Shown here piece after piece: positions 34,425-43,537 of a DNA stretch of 64,000 bases. This stretch comes from JAITMY01 sp031553765. Its GTDB lineage: Bacteria; Bacteroidota; Bacteroidia; Bacteroidales; UBA932. The notes beneath the pieces are model-generated. The model had not been told where the DNA came from and did not search any database. It saw only the letters and a list, made by a program, of their open reading frames with translations. Location of the stretch: contig JAVBKY010000009.1 of NCBI GenBank assembly GCA_031553765.1, forward strand, positions 62,001 to 126,000, given 5' to 3'. Within the stretch, counting starts at the first letter, position 1. Each line of letters opens with the position of its first letter. The translations under genes and the position numbers were made by a program.

Positions 34425-34445
34425 CTACAAGAGCCTCTAATCATC

Positions 34446-35015
34446 ATGTTAAATTTAAAAATAATTCTTGCCAGTACCCGCCCCGGTCGCAAAGGACCTT
34501 CGGTGGCGGCGTGGGTTAACGAAGTTGCCAAAAAAAACAGTGCGTTTGATGTGGAATTGTTGGATTTGGCAGAAATCAATCTGCCTTTTATGGATGAGCC
34601 AAACCATCCACGCATGCGCCAATATCAGCATCAGCATACGCGCGATTGGAGCGCTAAGATAGAGGAGGCTGATGCCTTTGTATTTGTGCTGTGCGAATAC
34701 AACCATTGTTTCCCCGCTACTATTAAAAACGCGCTAGACTACCTGTTTTTGGAGTGGAATAAAAAGCCTGTGGGATTTGTTACCTACGGCGGCATTGCGG
34801 CAGGTATTCGCTCTCAGCAAATGCTAAAACCTGTGCTTTCTGCACTTGATATGGTGCCAGTGTTGAATGCGGTCAATATTCCGTTTTTTGATAAGAACAT
34901 TGATGCAAATGGCACGTTTGTCCCCACCGATATTTTAAAGCAAGGGTTGGATGTGATGTTGGAAGATGTGAAGGCATGGGCGGAAACGTTGAAGCCAATG
35001 AGGGAGAAAAAATAA
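34446..35015 (+). CDS. NADPH-dependent FMN reductase family protein
   Basis: Cytoplasmic flavodoxin-like reductase (NADPH:quinone or azoreductase type). The 189-residue protein starts LNLKIILASTRPGRKGPSVA, the FMN phosphate-binding loop, and contains DAFVFVLCEYNHCFPATIKNALDYL and GFVTYGGIAAGIRS, all diagnostic of the FMN_red family. I start at 34446; upstream in-frame starts lie within a palindromic repeat. Monocistronic, followed by terminator palindromes. Confidence 0.9.
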   Translation: MLNLKIILASTRPGRKGPSVAAWVNEVAKKNSAFDVELLDLAEINLPFMDEPNHPRMRQYQHQHTRDWSAKIEEADAFVFVLCEYNHCFPATIKNALDYLFLEWNKKPVGFVTYGGIAAGIRSQQMLKPVLSALDMVPVLNAVNIPFFDKNIDANGTFVPTDILKQGLDVMLEDVKAWAETLKPMREKK

Positions 35016-35032
35016 TTTGAGGGCTGAGTTTT

Positions 35033-35069
35033 AACCCTCACGGGGTTTAGAACCCTGTGAGGGTTTTTT
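35033..35069 (+). terminator. Terminator (ACCCTAACAGGG-family palindrome)
   Basis: AACCCTCACGGGGTT / AACCCTGTGAGGGTT stem with a short loop followed by six T, 18 bp after the reductase stop. Confidence 0.85.
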
Positions 35070-35483
35070 GTGGCTTGTGGGATGATTTGTCTATCTTTAA
35101 GTAGGGAAAAGCTTTGTTAAGCCGAGGTTGTACCTCGGCTTTTTTTATTTTCGCAGGTTTAACTAGCAGGTGATAAAATGAACGAGGTTCAACCTCGTCC
35201 GAACGGCATTTTTTTATTTTGGCAAGTTTGATTTTAACTCTTTCTCCATCAATTTTTGCTGTAAAGAACGCACTCTCTTCAATTTTATTTTCATTCGAAA
35301 GCGTAAAGCGTTGCTTGATTCTCATATCGTTGTTTTTAATCAAACATGTAGTTACGTAAAAGATGAAAGGGGCTATTGTTTTGTGTGCTAGAACGGAGTA
35401 TTTTAGTCTGCAAAACCTTTGCAAAGTAAGGCGCTTCGCAATAATTTTCATTTCAATGTGATAGTAGGAATGATATCATATTG
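35070..35483. other. Gene-poor interval with two further hairpins
   Basis: Contains AAGCCGAGGT/ACCTCGGCTT plus T7 (35119-35147) and ACGAGGTT/AACCTCGT (35182-35198), which share the CGAGGTT core. A minus-strand frame of up to 134 codons spans 35047-35451 but runs through both hairpins and the terminator repeat and has low-complexity Lys-rich translation, so I do not call it a gene. Confidence 0.5.
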
Positions 35484-35515
35484 TTTGCATATTGATATTT
35501 ATTTTACTATCTTTA
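35484..35515 (+). promoter_or_regulatory. Promoter TTTG-N20-TATCTTTA for hicAB
   Basis: TTTG at 35484-35487 and TATCTTTA at 35508-35515 with 20 bp spacing, one base from the full consensus, 16 bp before the hicA start codon. Confidence 0.7.
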
Positions 35516-35531
35516 CAATGCGATTTATTCT

Positions 35532-35723
35532 ATGAAATACCATGAGGTTGAACGCAAACTAAAAAAGGCCGGATGTAATTGGGTGAAAGATGGAAAGAAA
35601 CATCCCCTTTGGTTTAGTCCAATAACCGGAGAGTATTTTACGCTGAGTTACCATGGTAGTGAGGAGGTGAAGAATGGTACAAAGCGTAGCATTGAAAAAT
35701 CTTCCGGGGTGAAACTCGGATAA
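35532..35723 (+). CDS. hicA: HicA-family mRNA interferase toxin
   Basis: Small double-stranded-RNA-binding-fold toxin that degrades mRNA. The 63-residue protein reads KKAGCNWVKDGKKHPLWFSP with the catalytic histidine (H24), and ends EVKNGTKRSIEKSSGV, the conserved tail of HicA. Length is typical. It is 23 bp before hicB and has a good promoter. Confidence 0.88.
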   Translation: MKYHEVERKLKKAGCNWVKDGKKHPLWFSPITGEYFTLSYHGSEEVKNGTKRSIEKSSGVKLG

Positions 35724-35746
35724 TTAACCCTCAAGTCATAACTTAT

Positions 35747-36154
35747 ATGAAAGTAAAGGTCATTATTGAAATGGGAAAGGATGGCACTTATGATGCCTAC
35801 CTTGACGAGTCCGTTGATCTTGGATTCGGGTTGCTTGGACAAGGGGACACCGTAAAGGAGGCAATGGAAGATTTTTATACCAGTCGTGACGAAATGAGGG
35901 AGTTGTACGTGGAGTTGGATAAACCTTTTCCTAAGTTGGAATTTGAGTTTGAGCACGACTTAGCCTCATTCCTGAACTACTACTCCGGTATTATTTCATT
36001 TGCTGGACTTGGCAGATTGACTGGTGTAAATGAAAGACAGCTGAGCCACTATGCTACGGGGCATCGTCATCCACGCCCGGCAATGGTAAAAAAAATAGAA
36101 ACAGCACTTCACAATTTTTCTGCTCAGCTAAGCCAAGTGCATTTTAGTGTGTAA
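35747..36154 (+). CDS. hicB: HicB-family antitoxin
   Basis: Antitoxin neutralising HicA and repressing the operon. The 135-residue protein has the HicB partial RNase H fold (VIIEMGKDGTYDAYLDES, GQGDTVKEAMEDFYTSRDEM) and a C-terminal helix-turn-helix (GLGRLTGVNERQLSHYATGHRHPRPAMV). Toxin-first order is normal for hicAB. The following 80 bp hold repeat fragments. Confidence 0.88.
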   Translation: MKVKVIIEMGKDGTYDAYLDESVDLGFGLLGQGDTVKEAMEDFYTSRDEMRELYVELDKPFPKLEFEFEHDLASFLNYYSGIISFAGLGRLTGVNERQLSHYATGHRHPRPAMVKKIETALHNFSAQLSQVHFSV

Positions 36155-36229
36155 ACGTCGCACAGTTGGCTCAGTCGACCTACACTTCGACATCCCGATT
36201 GCTATCAGGAAGTCTGACAACGCACTGCT

Positions 36230-36258
36230 GTTATAGCCCCCTTTAGGGGGTTGGGGGT
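36230..36258. repeat. PPTP-type repeat arm supplying a stop codon
   Basis: GTTATAGCCCCCTTTAGGGG and following TTGGGGGT. The last residues and stop of the minus-strand glycosidase gene (PPTP, stop at 36245-36243) are encoded in it. Only one arm is present here; the sequence 36155-36229 carries short inverted pieces (CTTCGACATCCCG, CAGGAAGTC). Confidence 0.88.
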
Positions 36259-38555
36259 AAAACCACATCTTTCCTCCTTGCCTCCGGCACCACCTTTACC
36301 ACCTCCACTTTTCCATTTTTTTGCACCACCTCCGCCGTGGTGTTGTAAGGCGCATGCAGCTTAAAATGCACATCCCATTCCTTGGGCCATGCGGGGAGTA
36401 CGTAAATCTTTTCATCTACGGTTTGCAGCAGCATTTCCTGCAGGCCAATCATACCTGATCCACCCCAGTTGTGGTCGGGAGTCCAGTCGTAGCCGGGACC
36501 CCAGAAGGTGGGGAAGCGGCGTTCGGAATCACCCAACTTTTTTAGCGTTAAAGCGGCGGCATCATCGGTGAGGCCAAGCCTTGCAGCAAAAATGTTGTCC
36601 TGCTTCCAGCCCACGTGGCTGCGGAATTTCAGCGCGTCGGGGTCATACTTGTAGGTATTAACGGCTACATCTAAGTCAGGGCGACCAACGCCGTACATAC
36701 CCCATGGGAAAACGGGATACAGCTGCGGAACTTCTACATTGTTTATACGCTCCCACAGCTTAGCGGGGGCAATGGTTTTATGACCGTCGAACTCACGAAA
36801 CAAAATGGGAGGAATGGTTTTGAGCATATCGCTCAAGGCTTGTTTGCTTTGCTGTGATACGAGCGAATCGGGTAGGGCAATCACACCCTGCAACACCGTT
36901 TGCAGCGCGGCAATGGTACTGGCGGCGTTGTAGGCCATTTTGTAGGTTTCGCAGGCGGAACCGGGGTACAAAACAAGCTGATTATTCTCGTCCAAAATCT
37001 TCCGTCCGCGCATTTTGGCAAGGTAACGGTAGTGCTCGTTGAAGAAGGTGAGGCAGCTCTCGATAAGCGGAACGTACCTTGAAATATCAGCGTTGTTGTA
37101 GCGTTGCAGCTCCAGCATCATAAAGCAAAATTCGAGCGCGGTGTCCCATTGGTACTCCAACCAAGCGTTGTACTCCATGCCCTTGTCGTAAAAGGCGGGG
37201 CGTTTCCAACCGTACTCGCTGGGATTGGGTAGGCCAAAGTTCTCAATCTGTTCGGTAAAGCAAGCGCCTTTGTGCCCCCAGTAAACCTCGCTTCGTAGTT
37301 CAGCGTTGCGCTGCATTTGGAGGTAAAAATCCAACTGCGGCTTCATCATGTCAAAGTCGCCGCTGCGCAGCATGGGGAAGTACACCAATCGCTGATTTTG
37401 CGCTGTGTGTGTGCCGCCGCCCCAAGCGCGGTGGTCGGGGGTAAAGTTTTGCAACGAGTCCACATAGCGGGGGTCGTAGGTAAACAAGCCGCCGTTGAAC
37501 TTGGTGGGATATTTGCCAAAGGCATTGCATCCCAGCTGGTAACGAAACAGCTGATAGTTACGCCCCACCTGCCATTGCGCGCTTTCCTTACCCTCGGGTG
37601 AAATGAAAACGTAGCTGCGTTCCCAGAACTTTTTCCACCAGTCGCGCGAGTTTTTCTGTGCAGTTTTTTCGCTTTTTTTTGCTTCACGCAAAATATTATC
37701 TAACCCGTTTTTCCACTCACCTACACTTTGCACCTGCGCTATGTGCAGGGCAATATCTATTTTGTGCGATTTGCTCGGCACAACGCTTTTGAGCGTGTAG
37801 CCACGGAATTCGGTATCGGCATATTTTCCATCAAGAGTTCCCAACGGAGCCATATTTTCACCCTGCATTACACCGCCAAAGGTGAGGTTGGTAACAGGGT
37901 CAAACATGAGGTGCTTTACCGAATTCATACCCTGCTGACGCACGGTTGCTTCAAAAATATTGGTTACATCGGCGCGATTGCGGTGGAAGAATAGCACGCC
38001 TTTCTTGTCGAAGTTCACGCTATCCTTGTGCAGTTTTATATCGCCCTGCGGCGCCCATTTGTAGGAGTTGGCGTTGTTGGCTTTGCCTGTTAATAGACGG
38101 TCGTGATGGCGCCATGTTTCGTACTGCGCCTGCACTTGCATGGGTTTGCTACTTTTGGCTTCTACGTGAATTACGGGACGAAAAACATCTACCCAAATGT
38201 TGATTTCGGCAGAAAGGTTTTTGTTCTCTCCGGTTATTTTCACGTAGCCATCTTGTAGCAGTAGCTCTTGCTTGAAAGTACCGTTTTCAAAGGGATTTGG
38301 AGTGAGCTGCAGTCGCACGCGACCAAATTTTAGAAAGGCATTATTCTCATCAAAGGCTCCGCTGCGCGAAATGTAAAACAGCACTTCGTTATTCTCCGTC
38401 CATACGTTGAGGCCAATGTCACCACCGCCGCAGGGCATGGACTCGGAGGAGTTCGCGCTTTGCGTGGTCCAGGCTACGTTGTAATCCTGCACTGTGTTTG
38501 CGGCTTTTGCGTAAAGCGAGAGAAGGAGAAGCGGTATGAGAATGTATTTTTTCAT
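36243..38555 (-). CDS. DUF5703-type (alpha/alpha)6 glycosidase-like protein
   Basis: Secreted large carbohydrate-active-like enzyme. I start at 38555 (MKKYILIPLLLLSLYAKA, signal peptide), giving 770 residues. The N-terminal domain (YNVAWTTQSANSSESMPCGGGDIGLNVW) is the DUF5703 beta-domain, and the rest is an (alpha/alpha)6 barrel with FNGGLFTYDP, RAWGGGTHTAQNQRLVYFPM, YPGSACETYKMAYNA and PTFWGPGYDWTPDHNWGGSGM. It resembles GH95/GH65-clan folds, but the activity is not known to me. The C-terminal PPTP and stop codon come from a repeat. Probably transcribed after GH106, from which it is separated by a repeat. Confidence 0.78.
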   Translation of the reverse strand: MKKYILIPLLLLSLYAKAANTVQDYNVAWTTQSANSSESMPCGGGDIGLNVWTENNEVLFYISRSGAFDENNAFLKFGRVRLQLTPNPFENGTFKQELLLQDGYVKITGENKNLSAEINIWVDVFRPVIHVEAKSSKPMQVQAQYETWRHHDRLLTGKANNANSYKWAPQGDIKLHKDSVNFDKKGVLFFHRNRADVTNIFEATVRQQGMNSVKHLMFDPVTNLTFGGVMQGENMAPLGTLDGKYADTEFRGYTLKSVVPSKSHKIDIALHIAQVQSVGEWKNGLDNILREAKKSEKTAQKNSRDWWKKFWERSYVFISPEGKESAQWQVGRNYQLFRYQLGCNAFGKYPTKFNGGLFTYDPRYVDSLQNFTPDHRAWGGGTHTAQNQRLVYFPMLRSGDFDMMKPQLDFYLQMQRNAELRSEVYWGHKGACFTEQIENFGLPNPSEYGWKRPAFYDKGMEYNAWLEYQWDTALEFCFMMLELQRYNNADISRYVPLIESCLTFFNEHYRYLAKMRGRKILDENNQLVLYPGSACETYKMAYNAASTIAALQTVLQGVIALPDSLVSQQSKQALSDMLKTIPPILFREFDGHKTIAPAKLWERINNVEVPQLYPVFPWGMYGVGRPDLDVAVNTYKYDPDALKFRSHVGWKQDNIFAARLGLTDDAAALTLKKLGDSERRFPTFWGPGYDWTPDHNWGGSGMIGLQEMLLQTVDEKIYVLPAWPKEWDVHFKLHAPYNTTAEVVQKNGKVEVVKVVPEARRKDVVLPPTP

Positions 38556-38570
38556 AGTAAAGATATTTTG

Positions 38571-38597
38571 CTGCCACAAAGACACGAAGGCACAAAG
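38571..38597. repeat. CTTTGTGCC-type short repeat
   Basis: Contains CCACAAAGACACGAAGGCAC then AAAG, the reverse complement of the CTTTGTGCCTTCGTG repeat seen widely in environmental genomes; a diverged relative (TTTGTGTCTTTGCGCCTTTG) lies near 42689. Confidence 0.5.
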
Positions 38598-38608
38598 TTT
38601 AATCGGGC

Positions 38609-38711
38609 GCTATCCCCCGCTGGCGGGGGTGCCTGAAAGGCGGGGGTGGAAGTTTCGAGCGTGATTGCATCCACCCCCGGTCTTCGACCACCCCCGCCAG
38701 CGGGGGATAGC
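38609..38711. repeat. About 100-bp palindromic repeat (CCCCCGCTGGCGGGGG family), copy 3
   Basis: Nearly identical in its arms to copies 2 and 4 and in the same orientation; its minus-strand frame reads LSPAGGGGRRPGVD, ETSTPAFQ and PPPAGDS. Lies between GH106 and the DUF5703 enzyme. Confidence 0.88.
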
Positions 38712-38724
38712 CACCCACCACAGC

Positions 38725-41700
38725 CTATTCCCCCACAATCCTCACCTCGCCCATCAACCCTGCCTCTTGCAGTGGAATGGTTTTGAGCAAGTATTCGGGG
38801 GCGAGCGTCCATAGCTTGCGTTGGGCTTCGGGTAGGGCGTAGTCGCCAATGAGGCGATTGGCCCACGTGTTGGTTACCTCTATTACCAGCTCGTTGGCGC
38901 CTTCCTTCAGCGCGGTGGTAATATCCACGCGGTAGGGAGTGGTCCATGCCACGCCGCAGGGTTGCCCGTTGAGGGTAACTTCGGCAAGGTTGGCTACGCG
39001 ACCGAGGTCGAGCCACGCACGCTTGGGTGTTTCGCTGGGCGTAAGCCATGTAAAGGTTTGCGTGTAGCGGGCGGTACCCGAATAGTGCTGAATTTGCTTG
39101 TCCTTGCTTTGGCTCCAGTCGCTCAACCTATCAAAGGTAACAGGCTCTTTGGGGCCATCCTGACTTTCGTTGAATGCCACCTGCCACTTGCCGTCGAGCA
39201 CCATCAGGGGTGTTGGCTCTGCCCAGTTTTTTCCGCTGTTGGCTGTGGCTGTAGTCTTACTGCGCAGCACAATAAATAGCGAACCGCTTTCGGGCAACTG
39301 CAACGGCAAAACAAGACGACCGTTTTCTTGCTTCCACTCGGTGTTTTTTACAATGTTACCTGATACGGCATCCCAAATTTCGGGCGTTTTTCCGCTTGCG
39401 CGAAGCGATACCATAATGCTGCGGGCTTCGTCCTTTTGGTTGGCAATGAAGTAAATATCCGTGCTGTCGCTCTTGCGGTGCGTCCACGCCATTTGCTTGG
39501 CGTAGCGGCCGCTGTCGGTAATTACAATGTCGCGCTCTAAGCCCAACATGTCAAACGTAGCGGCTTGGTAGGGCAGCTTCACTACACGCCCCTTGCCAAG
39601 GTTTTTGATTAAAATTTTGCCTAATACCTCATCGCCTACTTCCACAAATTCATCACCCCAAATGGCAGCGGTAATACGCTTCATGCGCTTGTCGTTTTCC
39701 GCGGCATCGTTAAGGCTGATGGATTGCTCGGGCTTGGTGCCTACCAGCACGGTAGCACCTGATTTGATTAGCGCAAGCAACTTTTCGGCTACTTCTATGG
39801 ACATTAAATCTTCGTTGGGTACAAGGGGATTTTTTTGCGGAAGCACGAGCATGGCGTAGCTGGCACCGCCGGGTAGCACTATGCGTCCGTTTTCCACTTT
39901 TGCAAGGCGAATAAGGGCGTCCTTGTTGAAGGAGTCGAACTTGTAGCCGCGCAACACATCGGTGTAGTTGGCGGGGTCGGCAAAGTTGGCAGAGTTGATT
40001 ACGCCCGCGGGTTTATCCTGCATTGGCTCATCTACGTTTGCCAAGCGTTGCGCTTCGCTATCCACCATTTCTTGTCCGAAAATTCCGGGTAGGGTGGTTG
40101 CTAATCTTTCGGGTAAAACGGAGCGCGCGGGTAGCTCTTCGCCCGTAAATACGGCAATATCGACTACAGGTTTTCCTTGCTGTAGCAACAGCTGGCAGCG
40201 TTGCGCGTAGTCCACCCAAGCACGTCCGGGTTTCCACCACACTTGGTCGCGCTGAAAGTACAGCCCCACGCCGTTGAGTGTTACGCCGGGCTTTTTATCC
40301 ATAAACGGGTTGTGCGTGAATACGTGGTACGACATGCGGTTGATGCCGTTGGCGTAGGCGCGGTCGCCAAGCGATTTGAGCATGGCGGGGTGCTCGTTCC
40401 ATGACATGCGCAGCTGCGTAAATCCTTCGGCTTGCACAATGTTTTTGCCGTAAATGTGCGCTGCCGAAATGGCGTCGAGCATATCGTTAGGCTTGTCGTG
40501 CGTGGGGCTGTTGAGCCAAAATTCGCCCATGGGTATATCTACCTTTTGGTAGTGCATCATGCCGTCGCTCATCATAGTGGGGGCAACGCTCTCGGCGCTG
40601 AACCAGTAGCCTGCCTTGTGCGCGTTGTCGGCCATGGTGGTGTAGAAAATATCTACTACCAGCTCCGCAATAGTTTGGCGCAGGTCGTGCAGGAATCGCT
40701 CCGAAACATCGGCGCTTTCCACCACCACGCCTGTCATTACGGGCAGGTAGGGCATCATGTCGTAACCACGCCGCGCTTTAAATTCTTTGGGTAAAACGGC
40801 CGACCAGTTTTGGCTACCGCACTCCCAGCTGTCAATGTGGAAGCCTTTGAGCACGCGGCTTGCAAGGTCGTTGCCTACTTGCCTGCGAATTTCGCCAAAC
40901 CAGCTGTCGAATTGCAGCTGTATGGCTTTGGTGTTGAACTTATCGCACTCCAAGCCGGCGGCAGCGCCGCCTGTGGCGTTGGTGTGACCTGTTGAGGTGT
41001 GTCCTACACGTAGGATTGTCCAGCTGCCTTCGGGAACATTCCACGTCAGCTTACCGTTGCGGTCAAGGTATTTGCTCAGGTTTTTAATTTGCTTGGCGGG
41101 TACGCAGGCCATGCTGGGCGCTTCCTCTGCTGTGGTGCGAGTGCCTACGCGCCATACAAAGGCGGCCTTGCCCTCGTACTGGTTTATTTTGGCCTCGCCC
41201 GATAGGTCAATGCCTGCAATTTTGAGGTTGGGTTTCCACTTGGCGGCATCCAAATCTTCGGCTCCGGGTTCCGAGCCCGCCTTGTTGTAGCTAAAGCGGA
41301 AGTAGCGCGCGGTGGTGGTGGCTATGCTGTGCGTTACGTCGGCATCGGTATCCTGCCAGCCGTGGCGTGGAGGGGTGAGCTGCTGCACAAGGGTAAAGTT
41401 TTTGCCATCGTCGCTTTTTTCCACTATCAGGCGTTGCGACTGGTAGTTGTTTCCGCGTACGCGAATGGTGATGTTGCGGCAGGTAAACGGCTTTTCAAAT
41501 TCGTAGGTAATCCAGCACGGTTCGCTGCTGCGGAGGCTTTCTTTGCTTGTTTTATCTACCAAAAATTGCGGATTGATATTGGGTACCGAGGTGGTAATTT
41601 TTGGTGTGATTTTGTCGGTAGAAAACTCCGCGCCCTCGGGGGTGGGGTAGGCGTACACGGCAATATCATTGTAGTAGCCGTTGTAGTTTTCGGGTTGAGG

Positions 41701-42177
41701 TAGCGTGTCGCTGAACTTTGTTCCGCCCGCTACCACGGTTTCGGTCCATACCACTTTTTGCATGGATAGCTCGGGCGTAATCCACGGGCCACCCGATAGG
41801 GCAAAGCCATCGCAGTTGTGCATGGCCAGCTTCAGCCCAAGGCGGTCGGCCTCGCTCATGGCGTGACGCACCATATCCCACCACAGCGGCGACATTTGCT
41901 CTACGGCAGGTTCCATCAGCGGCGGATTTTTCTTGCCCTGAATGGGCATGAGGTACGCGCCCGCAAGCCCTATTTGCTGCATGGCCTCAAGGTCGGCGGT
42001 AATGCCCTCGCGCGACACAGCGGCGTTCATCCAGTACCAAAAAGTCCACGGTTTAGCCTGCTCGGGCGGGGTTTTGAAGTCGGCTTCGAGGTTGGTGCTG
42101 TCGGTGCTTTTGGGCTGCGCGCAGGAGAAGGCGCAGAGTAAACCTGCCAAAAGGAGGAGAGTGGTGTAGTGCTTCAT
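38725..42177 (-). CDS. GH106 alpha-L-rhamnosidase, lipoprotein
   Basis: Exo-alpha-L-rhamnosidase acting on rhamnogalacturonans. The 1150-residue protein has a lipoprotein signal (MKHYTTLLLLAGLLCAFSC, lipobox about 19) and the GH106 catalytic domain start FKTPPEQAKPWTFWYWMNAAVSREGITADLEAM, then GLKLAMHNCDGFALSGGPW, KGFHIDSWECGSQNW, AEGFTQLRMSWNEHPAML and a C-terminal galactose-binding-like domain (LGRVANLAEVTLNGQPCGVAW). Calcium-dependent inverting family. Length is normal. Composite repeats lie on both sides of the gene. Confidence 0.93.
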   Translation of the reverse strand: MKHYTTLLLLAGLLCAFSCAQPKSTDSTNLEADFKTPPEQAKPWTFWYWMNAAVSREGITADLEAMQQIGLAGAYLMPIQGKKNPPLMEPAVEQMSPLWWDMVRHAMSEADRLGLKLAMHNCDGFALSGGPWITPELSMQKVVWTETVVAGGTKFSDTLPQPENYNGYYNDIAVYAYPTPEGAEFSTDKITPKITTSVPNINPQFLVDKTSKESLRSSEPCWITYEFEKPFTCRNITIRVRGNNYQSQRLIVEKSDDGKNFTLVQQLTPPRHGWQDTDADVTHSIATTTARYFRFSYNKAGSEPGAEDLDAAKWKPNLKIAGIDLSGEAKINQYEGKAAFVWRVGTRTTAEEAPSMACVPAKQIKNLSKYLDRNGKLTWNVPEGSWTILRVGHTSTGHTNATGGAAAGLECDKFNTKAIQLQFDSWFGEIRRQVGNDLASRVLKGFHIDSWECGSQNWSAVLPKEFKARRGYDMMPYLPVMTGVVVESADVSERFLHDLRQTIAELVVDIFYTTMADNAHKAGYWFSAESVAPTMMSDGMMHYQKVDIPMGEFWLNSPTHDKPNDMLDAISAAHIYGKNIVQAEGFTQLRMSWNEHPAMLKSLGDRAYANGINRMSYHVFTHNPFMDKKPGVTLNGVGLYFQRDQVWWKPGRAWVDYAQRCQLLLQQGKPVVDIAVFTGEELPARSVLPERLATTLPGIFGQEMVDSEAQRLANVDEPMQDKPAGVINSANFADPANYTDVLRGYKFDSFNKDALIRLAKVENGRIVLPGGASYAMLVLPQKNPLVPNEDLMSIEVAEKLLALIKSGATVLVGTKPEQSISLNDAAENDKRMKRITAAIWGDEFVEVGDEVLGKILIKNLGKGRVVKLPYQAATFDMLGLERDIVITDSGRYAKQMAWTHRKSDSTDIYFIANQKDEARSIMVSLRASGKTPEIWDAVSGNIVKNTEWKQENGRLVLPLQLPESGSLFIVLRSKTTATANSGKNWAEPTPLMVLDGKWQVAFNESQDGPKEPVTFDRLSDWSQSKDKQIQHYSGTARYTQTFTWLTPSETPKRAWLDLGRVANLAEVTLNGQPCGVAWTTPYRVDITTALKEGANELVIEVTNTWANRLIGDYALPEAQRKLWTLAPEYLLKTIPLQEAGLMGEVRIVGE

Positions 42178-42203
42178 ATATAGTTTTCTTATTTTATTTT
42201 TTG

Positions 42204-42390
42204 ACCCCCAACCCCCTAAAGGGGGCTATAACATTGTTCGAATGTTGTCTTTGTCATTCTGAGCGAAGCGAAGAATCTCCATTTGTAGCTAAGTGTCATC
42301 ATAGTGCGAACTTGAGATCCTTCGCTTCGCTCAGGATGACACCTTCTCCAAATCCACTGCGGTTATAGCCCCCTTTAGGGGGTTGGGGGT
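42204..42390. repeat. Composite repeat: PPTP-type arms around a TCATTCTGAGCGAAG palindrome
   Basis: Left arm ACCCCCAACCCCCTAAAGG at 42204-42232, right inverse arm at 42362-42390. The inner palindrome (42252-42342) has GTCATTCTGAGCGAAGCGAA and GCTTCGCTCAGGATGAC at its ends. The right arm contains the stop codon of the DUF3781 gene. Confidence 0.88.
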
Positions 42391-42653
42391 TTAATAGCAT
42401 CAACAGTTATAATTCTGTGCGTATTTGAATTTATCGTTATTTTAATGTTCTTTTCGCGGTTGGTAACGTAGATGTTTTTTCCTATTCGTTGAAAAAACGT
42501 TTCGGGTGTTTCCTTTATAATATCAAAAAGCATTTTTTCTATTTCCGGTTTGGAGAAATTGCTTTTCAGTTTTTTGTTTATGCGTCCGTAAACAAGTTCG
42601 GTGTAGCAAATTTTGCTTAAGATATCGGGTTTATTGATACTTACTTTGTCCAC
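42375..42653 (-). CDS. DUF3781 family protein
   Basis: A 92-residue cytoplasmic protein of unknown function. ICYTELVYGRINKKLKSNFS, ETFFQRIGKNIYVTN and ITINSNTHRIITVD match the DUF3781 pattern throughout, so it is close to full length. Its last residues (KPPTP) and its stop codon are encoded by a repeat arm, replacing whatever the original end was. It lies downstream of the methyltransferase gene on the same strand. Confidence 0.8.
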   Translation of the reverse strand: MDKVSINKPDILSKICYTELVYGRINKKLKSNFSKPEIEKMLFDIIKETPETFFQRIGKNIYVTNREKNIKITINSNTHRIITVDAIKPPTP

Positions 42654-42719
42654 GAATTAGACTAATAAAACGAATTAATACAATGTATTTCTTTGTGTCT
42701 TTGCGCCTTTGCGTGAGCC

Positions 42720-43493
42720 CTAAACCTTCTTGCCAATATAAAACACGTAGCCGTAATGCTGCTTGTATTTTGAGTAGAGTTCTGCCTCGTGCCTCATATA
42801 CGCTACAAAATCCTCTACAGTTTTATTCCCCGCGTATTTCTTTAGCAACTCCTCCTGCCGTGCTTTTTGCGGAACAAAATAGGTGTCTGTCCAGCAACTC
42901 TCGGGCAGCGTAAACGCGGCAATAATTTTATAGCCGGCCGTTTGCATTATCGAAATATTGTGCCCTATGGTGTTCATTGCGGGAACCGCGTCAAGCCAAA
43001 ATTTTTCAATTTCGGCGGGGCGTTCATCGGTAAACCACGATTCGTAGGTAAGGGCAATGTAGCCATCCTTTTTTAGAAGGTTTTTCCAGTAGTTCAAGCC
43101 TTTTTCAAAACCCATGTTGGCAATAACGCCCTCCGACCAAATTACGTCAAATTCTCCCTCTTGAAACGGCAAGTCCTCCATATTCCCCACAACGCCTTTT
43201 ACCCTGTTTTGAAGATTTTTCTCCTTGGCATTTTGGTTGAATTTGTCAATGAAATCGGGGAACATGTCAAGGCCGATAATCTCGCATGGCGTGTTTTGCG
43301 CCAACACCATTGTTCCCCCGCCTGTTCCGCAACCAATATCGGCAATGCGGAATTTTTCGGTAAGCCCATCGATAAAACTCAGTGCCTTGAGCGTTTCTTC
43401 GGGACTTCCGGGACCTTGTCGTTCTGCGTTTAAAAAGTACTCACAAATTAGTTGTAGTTCGAATTCGTGAGGGGTTTGGTGGTCGGTGGTCAT
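42720..43493 (-). CDS. Class I SAM-dependent methyltransferase
   Basis: A 257-residue soluble methyltransferase. SAM-binding motif I is IADIGCGTGGGTMVLA, followed by EIIGLDMFPDFI (acidic motif II), VVGNMEDLPFQEGEFDVIWSEG (motifs III-IV) and a C-terminal substrate domain with YVFYIGKKV. It resembles small-molecule methyltransferases of the UbiE/type 11 group; the substrate is unknown. Not obviously related to the surrounding glycosidases. Confidence 0.88.
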   Translation of the reverse strand: MTTDHQTPHEFELQLICEYFLNAERQGPGSPEETLKALSFIDGLTEKFRIADIGCGTGGGTMVLAQNTPCEIIGLDMFPDFIDKFNQNAKEKNLQNRVKGVVGNMEDLPFQEGEFDVIWSEGVIANMGFEKGLNYWKNLLKKDGYIALTYESWFTDERPAEIEKFWLDAVPAMNTIGHNISIMQTAGYKIIAAFTLPESCWTDTYFVPQKARQEELLKKYAGNKTVEDFVAYMRHEAELYSKYKQHYGYVFYIGKKV

Positions 43494-43537
43494 GGTTTTG
43501 TCGTTAAATCACTCTGTGGTTCTCAAAATGCAACTCT

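Noticed and set aside
35047..35451. Minus-strand frame of 134 codons after the flavin reductase
   Set aside because: It runs through a terminator palindrome and two further hairpins, and the translation is Lys-rich without recognisable features.
36160..36229. Complete composite repeat before the DUF5703 gene end
   Set aside because: Only the PPTP-type arm is clear; I could not find a matching left arm after hicB, so only the arm is annotated.
38552..39049. Minus-strand frame overlapping the GH106 3' end and reading LSPAGGGGRRPGVD
   Set aside because: It is the repeat's open frame joined to an out-of-frame part of GH106; not a gene, though it shows the repeat keeps an open frame.
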